Of a stretch of DNA of 64,000 bases, positions 23,203 to 32,382 are shown in pieces (position 1 is the stretch's first letter; each line of letters starts with the position of its first letter). The position numbers were made by a program, and so were the translations under genes. Where the stretch lies: the NCBI GenBank assembly GCA_965206315.1, contig OZ242210.1:496001-560000 (forward strand), in the 5' to 3' direction. The notes below the pieces were generated by a model, which saw nothing but the letters and a program-made list of their open reading frames with translations, was not told the origin of the DNA and did no database searches. Source of the DNA: Bin16 sp965206315 (GTDB taxonomy: Bacteria; Chloroflexota; Dehalococcoidia; Lucifugimonadales; Australimonadaceae).

Positions 23203-24909
23203 CTAGTAGACCCTCGCCTGCGGCTCCCACCGCGTTACGGCAACGGGCAGCGTGTCCACTTCCACGCCGCTGTCGGTGAGGCGCGCAGTGGTGTGCTTCA
23301 GCCAGTCTGTGTCGTTGCGCTCCGGGATGTCCCGGCGGAAGTGCGCTCCCCGGCTCTCCTTGCGGAGCAGGCCGGACGCCGCGATCGTCTCCGACACGTC
23401 CAGCATGTAGCCAAGCTCCATGTGGAAGATGAGGTCCGTGTTGTAGACGCTTCCCTTGTGTTTCACCGGCAGCGACGCGTACCGCTCCTTGAGCAGGTGG
23501 ATGTTGCTGAGCGCGGTCTGCATCCCCTCTTCCGTGCGGAACACCGCAAGATGCTCGTTCATCACCTGGCCCATCCGGAGCCGCAGCGCGGCGGTCATCT
23601 CGCCGTTGTCCGACCGGTCCATCAGCGCCTTGATGCGGCCCTCGGCTTCCTTCAGGTGCGAATCGGAAACGGTGAAGTCCGGTGTCTCCTGAGCGTAAGC
23701 CGTGGCAACTTCGCCTGAGCGCTTCCCGAAAACGACCGTCTCGAGGAGCGAGTTCGCGCCGAGGCGGTTCCCGCCGTGCACGCTGACGCATGCCGTCTCG
23801 CCTGCCGCGAACAGCCCGCGCGGGCCGTCCCAACCGGCGCTGCCGGTGATGTCCCACGCACGGGTGTCCACGTCCGTCTTGATGCCGCCCATGATGTAGT
23901 GCTGCCCGGGCCGGATGGGCACCGGCTCGTCCACCATGTCGACGCCCGCGTAGTCCCGCGCGGCCTCGTGGATGTACTTCAGTTTCGTGAGGATCAGTTC
24001 GCGCCCGAGGTGGCGCAGGTCCAGCAACACGCAGCCGTCCACCCCGCGCCCTTCCTCGATCTCCGTCTGTTCGGAGCGGGAGACGACGTCGCGAGAGGCC
24101 AGTTCCTTCATCTTGGGAGCGTAGTGCTCCATGAAGCGCTCGCCCTTCGAGTTGAGCAGGTACGCTCCCTCGCCGCGCGCGGCTTCCGAGAGGAGCACGC
24201 CATTGCCCGCGAGCGTAGTCGGGTGGTACTGCACCATCTCCATGTCAAGTAGCGTCGCGCCCGCGCGGTACGCGAGCGCCATGCCGTCCCCGGTGCAGAT
24301 GAGTGCGTTGGTGCTCGGCTCGAACGCTCGGCCAACGCCGCCCGCCGCAAGGATGACCGCCTTCGCAGTGATCGCTCGCAGCTTGCCCGTGAGCATCTCA
24401 ATGGCGATGACGCCGCGGCACTGGCCGTCCTCCACGATGAGGTCGGTGACGAACCACTCCTCGTAAGAGCGGACGCCCGCCTTGATGATCTGCTCGTACA
24501 TGACGTGCAGGATCGCCTGGCCCGTGATGTCGGCAACGAAGAAGGTGCGCGCGTAGCTTGCGCCGCCGAACGCCCGTGTTCCCAGCCGTCCCTCGTCGTC
24601 GCGGTTGAAGATGACGCCCATGTGCTCCAGCGCGATGATCTCGCCCGGCGCTTCGATGCACATGTATTCGATGGCGTCCTGGTCTCCGAGGTAGTCGGAG
24701 CCTTTCACCGTGTCGAATATATGGGAATCAACTGAGTCGTCTTCACCGCGGAGCGCTGCGTTGATGCCGCCCTGAGCGGCGTTCGAATGGCTCCGCACCG
24801 GGTGCACCTTGCTCATCATCGCCACGTTCGCGCCCACCCGGTGCGCTGCGATCGCGGCCCTCATACCTGCCAGCCCCGCCCCCACAACCAGAACGTCATG
24901 GTCAACCAT
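23203..24909 (-). CDS. sdhA: Succinate dehydrogenase/fumarate reductase flavoprotein subunit
   Basis: Flavoprotein that oxidises succinate to fumarate. ATG 24909 gives MVDHDVLVVGAGLAG with the FAD-binding Rossmann motif at 8-15; GTG 24924 is five codons earlier. His41 in RSHSNAAQGG is the residue that bonds FAD covalently in this family. Also visible are QYHPTTLAG with the substrate-site residues, RGEGAYLLN, the catalytic Arg region, and ETACVSVHGGNRLGANSLLE near 385-405. Length (568 aa) is usual. It leads an operon with sdhB and the CCG subunit; no haem b membrane subunits are present. Confidence 0.95.
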   Translation of the reverse strand: MVDHDVLVVGAGLAGMRAAIAAHRVGANVAMMSKVHPVRSHSNAAQGGINAALRGEDDSVDSHIFDTVKGSDYLGDQDAIEYMCIEAPGEIIALEHMGVIFNRDDEGRLGTRAFGGASYARTFFVADITGQAILHVMYEQIIKAGVRSYEEWFVTDLIVEDGQCRGVIAIEMLTGKLRAITAKAVILAAGGVGRAFEPSTNALICTGDGMALAYRAGATLLDMEMVQYHPTTLAGNGVLLSEAARGEGAYLLNSKGERFMEHYAPKMKELASRDVVSRSEQTEIEEGRGVDGCVLLDLRHLGRELILTKLKYIHEAARDYAGVDMVDEPVPIRPGQHYIMGGIKTDVDTRAWDITGSAGWDGPRGLFAAGETACVSVHGGNRLGANSLLETVVFGKRSGEVATAYAQETPDFTVSDSHLKEAEGRIKALMDRSDNGEMTAALRLRMGQVMNEHLAVFRTEEGMQTALSNIHLLKERYASLPVKHKGSVYNTDLIFHMELGYMLDVSETIAASGLLRKESRGAHFRRDIPERNDTDWLKHTTARLTDSGVEVDTLPVAVTRWEPQARVY

Positions 24910-25004
24910 GGATGTCGTCTTCACCTGCCTCTGGGAAATCCTGGAACATCCTACCCACTATAGCAAAAGGCGGCCTTCCACGAACAGCGAACACACTGCG
25001 AGCG

Positions 25005-27611
25005 TCAAGCGCGCGACGCAAGCCAGGCGCCCGCGGTGTCCGCATTCAACTCCAGCCACTTCGTGTTGAGCCGGATGCTCTCCAAAGACTGCTGGATGGA
25101 GCGCGCGGCGGACGGCGCAGGGTTCCTCTCGAAGAACTCACGTGTTTCCGCTTCGCGTTCCGCGCTGGCGAACCCGGCCGCGATACCGACGAGGCGCATG
25201 ATGGCGAACCCGCCTTTGCCGTAGCGACGGTCAAGCTCTGCCCAGTTGTCCTGCACGAACTTCCACGTCTGCTCGCGCCCATCGGGGCTTGCGCCCGCCT
25301 GGATGAGGACGATGGGCGTGTCCTGCGAGCGCACACGGTCGCTCAGCGAACGCTCGAGCAGGTCGGCGAGGAGAGCGCTGTCCCGGGTCCGGGTCAGCGC
25401 GCCGAGGATGCGCACCTTCTCCTCGTGCAGGTCCGCGTCGCCGTAGAGACGCCAGAGCGCGTCAGCGACGTCCCGCCCGGACTGCTGTGACGACAGCCCG
25501 AAGGCGGCGGCGCGCATGTCGGGTACGAGCGTCTGCTCGCCACTCTCATGTTTGCGGAAGCGCGTCAGCGCCTCGGCGAGCGTCCCCTCGTCCCCGTACC
25601 CGCCGAACTGGTTGATGACGATGCTGCGCCTGAGCGATTCGAGGTGACCGTCGCCGGGCTGGGCGTCCCAGCCCACCTGCCCCGCGATGCGAGCAAACAG
25701 CGAGCGCGCGTAGGTGCGGAAGGCGTCCAAGTGCTGCGTGGAGGTGAGCAGGCTCTCCAGCCCACGCAGGTTCGCCGCGAGGTCCCCCCATACGATAGCG
25801 TCCGTCTCGCCGACGAACGACTCTGCCAACTCCAGGAACACGGTCGCAGGCAGATGGCCCGACTTCACCAGTGCGTAGGCATCATTCTGCAGGCCGAGCC
25901 GGTCGACGGGCGGCAGCGCGCCCTCGGCTATCGCTTCGCCGAGCTTGCGCCACTCCTCCTCCGCGTAGGCGACGCGGAAGAACCCGGTCTGTCCCGCGTT
26001 GAGCTTCACCCAGTCTGCGCCCGCGCCGGTCGCGAGCCGTGCACTTTCGCCTGAGAGGACGTGCTTGGAGGGCGCTCCGTTCCCGCCGTGCGCTATCGAG
26101 ACGGGCACTGGCCAGAGCGCCGCATCCGCCGCCTCGCCGAGCAGGTGGTCGTAGAGGAAACGGGACTGCGCAACCGTGGCCTCCGCTTGCTCCGCCCCCC
26201 GCGCTATCTCCGTCCTCAGCACCGGGTAGCCGGTCTGCTTGATCCACGCCTCCATCAGCGGAACGACCGGCACGCCGAGCCCGAGTCCTTCTGCCTCTGC
26301 CGCCGTGTTGATCGCGTCCCACAGGTGCGCCCCGCGTGCGTTGCCGTACGCGTGGTTGCTCAGGTAGGCATGCAGGCCCTTTCGGAACGTCTCAGCGCCG
26401 ACGTAGTCCTCCAGCATGCGGAGGACGGAGCCGCCCTTGCTGTAGCTGATGGCGTCGAACAGCTCGCGGATCTCAGCGGGGTCGTCCACGTTGGCTTCGA
26501 TGGGATGGGAGTTCCGCAGGCCGTCCAGCCCGAGCGCGGCATTCGTGTCGTGGGAGACGAACTGCGACCACATCTCCCACTCCGGGTAGAGGTGGTCGAC
26601 CGTCTTGTCGCCCATCCACGATGCGAACGACTCGTTGAGCCAGAGGTCGTCCCACCACTCCATCGTCACGAGGTCGCCGAACCACATGTGCGCCATCTCG
26701 TGCGCGACCACTTCCAGTATCCGTTGCTTCGCCTGCGGCGCGGAGTTCTCCGGGTCGTACAGCAGCGCGGTCTCCCGGTAGGTGATCGCGCCCCAGTTCT
26801 CCATCGCGCCCGCAGCGAAGTCTGGCACGGCGATGTGGTCCATCTTCGCCAGCGGGTACGGGATGCCGAAGTAGTCGTTCATGTAGCGGAGCGCGGCGAT
26901 ACTGTTCTCCAGCGCGAAGCGGCCCAGCTCCTCCTTACCCCGCGTTGCCCAGACGCGCACGAGCGTGCCGTCGTCCGCGTTGCCCTGAACGCACGCCATG
27001 TCGCCCACGATGAACGCGAGCAGGTAGGTGGACATCGCGGGCGAGCGTTCGAACGTTATGGCCTTGCGTCCGTCCGATGCGGGTTCCGTGGAGGCGACAG
27101 GCATGTTGGAGATGGCCTCCAACTCCTCCGGCACGACGAGCGTAACGTCGTACGACGCCTTGACCGCGGGCTCGTCCCAGCAGGGGAACGCGCGGCGGGC
27201 GTCCGTCGCCTCGAACTGCGTCGTGGCGAGGCGCCGCTCGACGCCTTCGCTGTCGACGTAGGTGCTGCGGTAGAAGCCGCGCAACTGGTCGTTCAGTTCG
27301 CCGGTGAAATCGAGGCGGAGGACGGCGGGTCCTGCCGGAAGCGGCGACGGGAAGCGCAGCGTTACGCGCTCCTGTTCCTCGTCGTGCTCGATGGCGCTGG
27401 CCTCCGACTCGCCGCCACCTGCTCCTGCGACGGCGCGGGAGACGTTCAACTCGGACGCGTTCAGCGTCACCTCGGACGTGGGCGACTCCACCGTCACCTC
27501 GACCTCCTCGTATCCCGTGAACGTGAACGCGGCGAGGTCGGGCTCCAGCGTCAGGCGGTAGTGCACCGGACGGACGTTCTCCGGCAGGCGTGTGGACGGC
27601 GTCGTGGTCAT
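25005..27611 (-). CDS. pepN: M1-family aminopeptidase
   Basis: Zinc aminopeptidase of 868 residues. The GAMEN exopeptidase motif is at 268-272 and the zinc site HEMAH at 304-308, with the third ligand Glu327 in NESFA. A beta-sandwich N-domain (about 1-195), catalytic domain (195-430) and a helical ERAP1-C-like domain (about 510-840) make up the normal layout of the family. No signal peptide is seen, so it is cytoplasmic and acts in peptide recycling. ATG 27611 lies about 45 bases before the tRNA-Arg gene, which is on the same strand, so the tRNA would be upstream in transcription. Confidence 0.93.
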   Translation of the reverse strand: MTTTPSTRLPENVRPVHYRLTLEPDLAAFTFTGYEEVEVTVESPTSEVTLNASELNVSRAVAGAGGGESEASAIEHDEEQERVTLRFPSPLPAGPAVLRLDFTGELNDQLRGFYRSTYVDSEGVERRLATTQFEATDARRAFPCWDEPAVKASYDVTLVVPEELEAISNMPVASTEPASDGRKAITFERSPAMSTYLLAFIVGDMACVQGNADDGTLVRVWATRGKEELGRFALENSIAALRYMNDYFGIPYPLAKMDHIAVPDFAAGAMENWGAITYRETALLYDPENSAPQAKQRILEVVAHEMAHMWFGDLVTMEWWDDLWLNESFASWMGDKTVDHLYPEWEMWSQFVSHDTNAALGLDGLRNSHPIEANVDDPAEIRELFDAISYSKGGSVLRMLEDYVGAETFRKGLHAYLSNHAYGNARGAHLWDAINTAAEAEGLGLGVPVVPLMEAWIKQTGYPVLRTEIARGAEQAEATVAQSRFLYDHLLGEAADAALWPVPVSIAHGGNGAPSKHVLSGESARLATGAGADWVKLNAGQTGFFRVAYAEEEWRKLGEAIAEGALPPVDRLGLQNDAYALVKSGHLPATVFLELAESFVGETDAIVWGDLAANLRGLESLLTSTQHLDAFRTYARSLFARIAGQVGWDAQPGDGHLESLRRSIVINQFGGYGDEGTLAEALTRFRKHESGEQTLVPDMRAAAFGLSSQQSGRDVADALWRLYGDADLHEEKVRILGALTRTRDSALLADLLERSLSDRVRSQDTPIVLIQAGASPDGREQTWKFVQDNWAELDRRYGKGGFAIMRLVGIAAGFASAEREAETREFFERNPAPSAARSIQQSLESIRLNTKWLELNADTAGAWLASRA

Positions 27612-27654
27612 GGAAGAACCTCTTGCGGCTCCGGCACAGATCGGAGCGGTACGA

Positions 27655-27729
27655 TGGCACCCCCGGGGAGACTCGAACTCCCGCCACCGGCTCCGGAGGC
27701 CGGTGCTCTATCCACTGAGCTACGGGGGC
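27655..27729 (-). tRNA. tRNA-Arg (CCG anticodon)
   Basis: The minus strand folds into a cloverleaf starting GCCCCCG at 27729, with D arm AGCTCAGTGGATAGAGC, anticodon stem CCGGC around CTCCGGA (anticodon CCG, reading CGG), T arm GGGAGTTCGAGTCTCCC and an encoded CCA (27655-27657). The acceptor has one G-U pair at the end. Confidence 0.95.
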
Positions 27730-27818
27730 ATGCGCCAAGTATAGCCTACGTGGGAACCATCGGAGGACATCGTGCATATACTCCAGTGCCCCCCAATCGT
27801 CTGCCGGGGAATCAGTCG

Positions 27819-28547
27819 ATGCGTCGCTTCAGCCTCTATAGCGTGCTCATGCTGCCGACTCTTGCTGCAAGCCTGCTGGCGACTGCGTGCATCGCTGACA
27901 CCACGCCAACCCCGTTCCTGACAGCCATGCCCCTTCCCACACCGACTACCCAGTCTTCCACACATGGCGACGCCATTCTCGTACCCAACCCCGCTGCCAG
28001 GATCTATCTCGTGTACAACCTCTTCATGCCTGACCAACCTATAAGCACAACCGCCGAGCTCACTCGCTTCCTGCCAGACGAAGAGATAGACGTCACCCTC
28101 ACGGCAAGCGATGGCTCGCAGGCACCCTTGGGGACGGCCACCGCTGACGATAGCGGCATGGCATCAGTAGACATCAGGCACGACGTCCTGGCCGAAGGCA
28201 CGTACACCGTAACAGCTATCGGCGACAGTGGTAGTAGAGCCAGCGCCACACTCTTCGTTTCCGCCAGCATCTCCCTCGCCGGAGTTCACTTGTTACGAAA
28301 CAACTTCAGCGCTGACCTGCCTATATCCACAATTGCCGTGCTCACCGGCTTCGAGCCTGGTGAGAGCATCGAAGTGACCCTCATCGCCAGTGACGGCAGT
28401 ACGTCACCGCTTGGTTCAGCGACCGCCAACGGCGACGGAATAGCCGATGTAGACATCAGGCACGACGGCCTGGCCGCAGGCGCGTATTTGATCGAGGCTC
28501 TCGGTGACGGCGGCGGCAAGGCCAGCCACGCGCTCTTCATAAAGTAG
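27819..28547 (+). CDS. Surface lipoprotein with two copies of a beta-sandwich-like repeat
   Basis: A 242-residue lipoprotein: signal peptide ending LLATAC (Cys22), a short Thr/Pro linker, then two repeats of about 85 residues. Each runs as L..NNFSADLPISTTAVLTGF-like, then PGESIEVTL.ASDGS, LGSATA, G.A.VDIRHDGLA.G.Y and GDGGGKASHALFIK. The second repeat is nearly identical to the one in the collagen-like lipoprotein downstream; the first is diverged. The pattern suggests an Ig-like or IPT-like fold used for binding, but the family is not known to me. ATG 27819 follows GGGGAA. The larger open frame running back over the aminopeptidase gene is not real. Confidence 0.8.
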   Translation: MRRFSLYSVLMLPTLAASLLATACIADTTPTPFLTAMPLPTPTTQSSTHGDAILVPNPAARIYLVYNLFMPDQPISTTAELTRFLPDEEIDVTLTASDGSQAPLGTATADDSGMASVDIRHDVLAEGTYTVTAIGDSGSRASATLFVSASISLAGVHLLRNNFSADLPISTIAVLTGFEPGESIEVTLIASDGSTSPLGSATANGDGIADVDIRHDGLAAGAYLIEALGDGGGKASHALFIK

Positions 28548-28694
28548 CCTCGTCCATGCGCGCTTGCAGATCCAATCCACGTCTCCGGCGTATCGCCAAA
28601 CAGAGTGTCGCCGTGTATGCTTACTGCGTGCGCTCCCCGACGACGCCGCACACGGCGGTTGCGCGGAAGCGCCTTACAAGCGCGTCGAAAACTA

Positions 28695-28723
28695 TTGACC
28701 TGAGAGTATCGCCTTACTATGAT
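28695..28723 (+). promoter_or_regulatory. Promoter of the collagen-like lipoprotein gene
   Basis: TTGACC (28695-28700) and TATGAT (28718-28723) are separated by exactly 17 bases. The start codon is about 95 bases further on, giving a leader long enough for regulation. The rest of the 275-bp gap (28548-28694) shows nothing I recognise. Confidence 0.6.
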
Positions 28724-28822
28724 TCATGACGGTTGTTCGTAAAGGACTTGATGGTGGTGGGCTTCAGACAGAAGAAGCTGACCCCCGGATGGCCACCTCG
28801 TACGATTCGGAAAGGGGGTTCG

Positions 28823-29365
28823 ATGAACCGCTTCAGCCTCAAGAGCATGTCCCTGGTAATCCTCGTGGCAATCTTCGGCCTGCTGTTGGCCGCATGCACG
28901 GGCCCTGAGGGCCCTGCCGGCCCGCAAGGCCCTGCTGGCCCCGCTGGCCCCGCTGGCGCTGCTGGTGGTCAAGGCCCCGCTGGCGCTGCCGGATCCGACG
29001 GCGCGGATGGTAGTGACGGCGCGGACGGCGCTCCTGGTACACCCGGTGTCCCCGGTGTCCCCGGTGTCCCCGGTGTTGACGGCGACTCCTCCACCGCTGG
29101 CGTCACGCTGATGCGCAACAACTTCTCGGCTGACCTCCCCGTCAGCACGACTGCGGTGCTCACCGGCTTCGAGCCTGGCGAGAGCATCGAAGTAACCCTC
29201 ATGGCCGGAGACGGCAGCTCCTCATCGCTTGGTTCAGCGACCGCCAACGACGGCGGAATAGCCGACGTCGACGTCAGGCACGACGGGCTGGGTGCAGGCA
29301 TGTACTCGGTCGAGGCTGTCGGCGACGGCGGCGGCAAGGCGAGCGCTGCGCTCTTCGTCAAGTAA
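28823..29365 (+). CDS. Collagen-like lipoprotein
   Basis: A 180-residue lipoprotein. The signal peptide ends LLLAAC (Cys24). Residues about 25-90 are almost unbroken Gly-X-Y triplets (GPEGPAGPQGPAGPAG, then GSDGADGSDGADG, GTPGVPGVPG), so the protein may form a collagen-type triple helix. The last 85 residues are the same domain as in the preceding lipoprotein, starting LMRNNFSADLPVSTTAVL. Thus a triple-helical stalk may present the domain away from the cell. AAAGGGGG precedes ATG 28823. A strong terminator follows. Confidence 0.85.
   Translation: MNRFSLKSMSLVILVAIFGLLLAACTGPEGPAGPQGPAGPAGPAGAAGGQGPAGAAGSDGADGSDGADGAPGTPGVPGVPGVPGVDGDSSTAGVTLMRNNFSADLPVSTTAVLTGFEPGESIEVTLMAGDGSSSSLGSATANDGGIADVDVRHDGLGAGMYSVEAVGDGGGKASAALFVK
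29045..29071 (+). repeat. Tandem 9-bp repeat (GGTGTCCCC x3) inside the collagen stalk
   Basis: Three perfect tandem copies of GGTGTCCCC encode Gly-Val-Pro triplets; a partial fourth copy follows. Slippage would change stalk length in frame. Confidence 0.8.
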
Positions 29366-29394
29366 CCCCCACGTAGAGCGAGCAAGGCACAACA

Positions 29395-29433
29395 GAGAAG
29401 AGGCCCGGATGCGTCCGAGGCCTCTTCTTGTTG
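29395..29433 (+). terminator. Rho-independent terminator after the collagen-like gene
   Basis: GAAGAGGCC (29397-29405) pairs with GGCCTCTTC (29419-29427). An inner CGGA/TCCG stem and a single bulged A complete a long hairpin, followed by TTGTTG. The rest of the gap to 29705 shows no gene. Confidence 0.75.
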
Positions 29434-29705
29434 CGCTTCGCATTGAGCAACTGACCACAGATCGCCGCGCAACCGCGCTCGGCCAGCGGTGTTCTTCAAC
29501 CCGCACGCACGAACGACTCCGTAGGCAGGAGGCGCCCCGCGCCTGTAGTAGGGAGATCGCCTGCCCCTCAACTCCGTGCAAGCGAGGGTGCCACATCATT
29601 CACCGCGAACCGCCTCCTCAGGCCGATAGCAGTCGCTGATGAGAAGCTATGGAGGCAGTTCACGGTGACCGGAGCCGGCGAGGCTTACGTGAACGGTCGG
29701 GCTGT

Positions 29706-30992
29706 TCAGCCCTGGTCCGCGTCCCCCACCGGCGCCTCTACAGGAGCGGGCGCGACCTTAACACGCTTCACGCGGCGCCCGATCGTCGTCATCACGCGCA
29801 GCTCCAATCCGCTCTCCACCACGAGGTCGCCCACCGCCGGAACCTTCCCCAGGCGGCTGAACAGCAGCCCTCCGACGGTATCGAACCCATCGGCCTCGAC
29901 TGCAACGCCGAACGCCTCGCTGAAATCGTCGACCGGCATCTTTGCCTCGACGAGCGCGGCGGCGGCGGACAGCCACTGTATGTCCGGCTGGCCCTTGTCG
30001 AACTCGTCCTCTATCTCCCCGACGATCTCCTCGATGAGATCCTCGACGGTTACGATGCCGACGGTGCTGCCGTACTCATCGACGACGATAGCCATGTGGA
30101 TGCGCCGCGCCTGGAACTCGGTGAGCATTTCGTCCACCCGCTTGCTCTCTGGAACGAAGAAGGCAGGCCGCATGAGGTCGCGTAGCTGCTGGTCCTGAAC
30201 GCCGGCCAGCGCAGCCGCGAGCAGGTCCCGGCTGTAGAGGATGCCGATGATGTTGTCTGGAACGTCCTCGTACACCGGCAAGCGGCTGTGGCCGCTGTCC
30301 AGCATCCGCGTCGCGGCGCGCTCGATGGATGTGCCCGCCTCCACGCTGACGATATCGACGCGCGGGGCCATGATCTCCCGCACCAGCGTCTCGTCCAACT
30401 GGAGGATCGCGTGGATCATCTCCTGCTCGTGATGCTCCAGTTGCTCTTCCGCTATCTCCTCGTGAACGTCCCGGACGACGCTCCCGTTCTCAGTACCGTT
30501 GCTCCCGCCATGCTCGGTCTCCTGCTCGCCACCCGCAAAGCGCAGACTGGAGCGGAAGAACCGCCGGATGGGCAGCAGCGGCCAGAGTAACGTCTGTCCG
30601 ACGGCCCAGAAGATGATCAACTGCGATACCGGGAGATGCTCCACGGTGTACTTCACGAGGGGGACCAGCAGGAGCAACAGCAGCCACATGCCCACAAGCA
30701 CTCCCGCCTGAGCCGTCCAATGCAGGGAAAAGACCCGCATGAGCAGGGCGAGCGCGGACGCCGAGATGGCCGCTGCGCTCATGAGCAACAGCAGCGAGGT
30801 CAACTCCTCGTATGCCAGGCGCCTGGCGCGCAGGTGACGGATGGCCGATGCGCTGGGGCCCCATTTGGGCAGGGCGTCACGCACTGCTGCGCGCCTCAGC
30901 AGTGGCAGCCCCGCAACTCCCGCGTGCAGCCCCATGAAACTCATTACCGAAAGAACCAACAGGATCGCTAATGCCGTATCGCCGCTATCCAA
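29706..30992 (-). CDS. CNNM/CorC-type membrane protein with CBS pair
   Basis: Hemolysin-C/CorC family protein linked to magnesium or cobalt efflux. Hydrophobic helices occupy about the first 140 residues as a loose DUF21-type domain. Two CBS domains follow (PRVDIVSVEAGTSIERAATRML and FFVPESKRVDEMLTEF, each with its strand and helix), then a C-terminal CorC/HlyC transporter-associated domain (about 330-415). The start is placed at TTG 30992 because AGAAGGAGGAGG lies 10-20 bases before it. TTG 31019 is further upstream but without a site. The chosen start overlaps the end of glmU by 8 bases, so translation is likely coupled. Length 428 aa. Confidence 0.85.
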   Translation of the reverse strand: MDSGDTALAILLVLSVMSFMGLHAGVAGLPLLRRAAVRDALPKWGPSASAIRHLRARRLAYEELTSLLLLMSAAAISASALALLMRVFSLHWTAQAGVLVGMWLLLLLLVPLVKYTVEHLPVSQLIIFWAVGQTLLWPLLPIRRFFRSSLRFAGGEQETEHGGSNGTENGSVVRDVHEEIAEEQLEHHEQEMIHAILQLDETLVREIMAPRVDIVSVEAGTSIERAATRMLDSGHSRLPVYEDVPDNIIGILYSRDLLAAALAGVQDQQLRDLMRPAFFVPESKRVDEMLTEFQARRIHMAIVVDEYGSTVGIVTVEDLIEEIVGEIEDEFDKGQPDIQWLSAAAALVEAKMPVDDFSEAFGVAVEADGFDTVGGLLFSRLGKVPAVGDLVVESGLELRVMTTIGRRVKRVKVAPAPVEAPVGDADQG

Positions 30993-32382
30993 GGGATATC
31001 CCCTCCTCCTTCTGTACAAGCGCCCTCCCGCTCCTCATACCCAGCGGTCTCGCGGGTACCCCCACGACCCGTTCTCCGGGAGGCACGTCTCTGTTCACGA
31101 CCGCGCCTGCTCCGGTAACGGCTCCCGCCCCCACTTTCACCGGCGCGATCAGAAGACTGTCGCTGCCGATGAAGGCGCCCTCTCCTATCTCTGTCTCGTG
31201 CTTGAGCACTCCGTCGAAGTTACATGTAACCGTACCTGCTCCGATGTTTGCGTGCGCGCCGACCACCGCATCGCCGATGTAGCTGAAGTGCCCCACGTGC
31301 GCTCCGGAGCAGATGCGGCTGGCCTTGATCTCCACGTGCGATCCTACGTACGCATCCTCCTCCAGCACGCACCCCGGACGGATGTGGGAGAAGGGCCCTA
31401 CATTGACCCGTGGCCCCAGAATCGATCCCTCTACAACAGCGGGCCCCACATGCACATCGGGTCCGACCTCTGCGTCCCGTAGCTGCGCATTCGGCCCCAA
31501 CGACGCTCCCCGCCCTACTCTCGATGCGCCGCGGATAGAGGTGTTCGGATGCACCGTAACGTCCTGCCCCAGCTGCACGGTCGCATCGAGATACACCGTC
31601 GCTGGATCGACGAGTGTGGCGCCCCCGGCCATCGCAGCGTCCCGCAGGCGGTGTTGGGCCGCCGCTTCCACACGTGCGAGGTCCTGGCGGCCATTTACGC
31701 TCAGCGCTTCGTCCTTGTCCTGCGTAACGTACGCCTCCACGCGCTTACCGTCCGCGACAGCGCGGGAGATCAGGTCTGTCAGGTAGTACTCCCCACCGGG
31801 ACGCGGCTTCAACTGACCCAGGGCCCTTCGAAGCCATCTAGCTTCGAAGGCGTACACCCCGACGTTCACCTCCACTTCGCCCTTCCGGGGCATCGGAGCG
31901 TCATCGGCCTCCAGCACGCCTATGGGTTTGCCGCGCGCGCCTCGCTGCAGGCGTCCGATCTGCTGGGCGGAGGCTGCTTCCATCGAACAGCAGAGCAGCG
32001 TGGCAGTCGCCCTTCGGCGCTCGTGCAGAGCGGCCAGCGCTTGCACCGTTTCCTTACGAACGAGCGGCACGTCGCCATTGACCACGAGTACGTGCTGGCA
32101 CTCAGGAGGGACGGCGATAACTGCCGTAACCAGCGCATGGCCGGTACCGAGAGGGTCCGGCTGTTCGACACACTCCACGTCCCCACCAACCGCTAGCGAG
32201 ACCTCTGCGCGGTCTGCGGGCCGCGCCACCACGATGACGTCATTCGCATTCGTGAAGCGGGCTGCTGAAGCAGCATGAGAAACCATCGGAACGCCCGCTA
32301 CGGTATGCAGGACTTTAGGCCGGGACGACCTCATTCGAGTGCCCCTGCCTGCTGCCAGCACGATGGCTGTCCAAGCACCCAT
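30985..32382 (-). CDS. glmU: Bifunctional GlmU: N-acetylglucosamine-1-phosphate uridyltransferase / glucosamine-1-phosphate acetyltransferase
   Basis: Makes UDP-GlcNAc for the cell wall from glucosamine-1-phosphate, acetyl-CoA and UTP. The N-terminal pyrophosphorylase part has LAAGRGTRM at 9-17 and Lys23 in SRPK, then QPDPLGTGHA and VVNGDVPL. The C-terminal left-handed beta-helix shows hexapeptide repeats (VGPAVVEGSILGPRV and so on), and HVGHFSYIGDA carries the catalytic-site residues. The start is set at ATG 32382 (465 aa, near the usual 456). An upstream in-frame start at 32460 would add 26 poorly conserved residues. It is followed by the CNNM gene, whose ribosome site lies inside this coding region. 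Confidence 0.95.
   Translation of the reverse strand: MGAWTAIVLAAGRGTRMRSSRPKVLHTVAGVPMVSHAASAARFTNANDVIVVARPADRAEVSLAVGGDVECVEQPDPLGTGHALVTAVIAVPPECQHVLVVNGDVPLVRKETVQALAALHERRRATATLLCCSMEAASAQQIGRLQRGARGKPIGVLEADDAPMPRKGEVEVNVGVYAFEARWLRRALGQLKPRPGGEYYLTDLISRAVADGKRVEAYVTQDKDEALSVNGRQDLARVEAAAQHRLRDAAMAGGATLVDPATVYLDATVQLGQDVTVHPNTSIRGASRVGRGASLGPNAQLRDAEVGPDVHVGPAVVEGSILGPRVNVGPFSHIRPGCVLEEDAYVGSHVEIKASRICSGAHVGHFSYIGDAVVGAHANIGAGTVTCNFDGVLKHETEIGEGAFIGSDSLLIAPVKVGAGAVTGAGAVVNRDVPPGERVVGVPARPLGMRSGRALVQKEEGISLG

Noticed and set aside
26061..27818. Long plus-strand frame opposite the aminopeptidase, joined to the lipoprotein frame
   Set aside because: Only the last 242 codons (from 27819) have a signal peptide and real domain; the rest is the shadow of the M1 peptidase and runs through the tRNA-Arg gene.
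29045..29071. Short regular repeats as a possible CRISPR
   Set aside because: Units are 9 bp, contiguous with no spacers, and in frame within a collagen-like gene.
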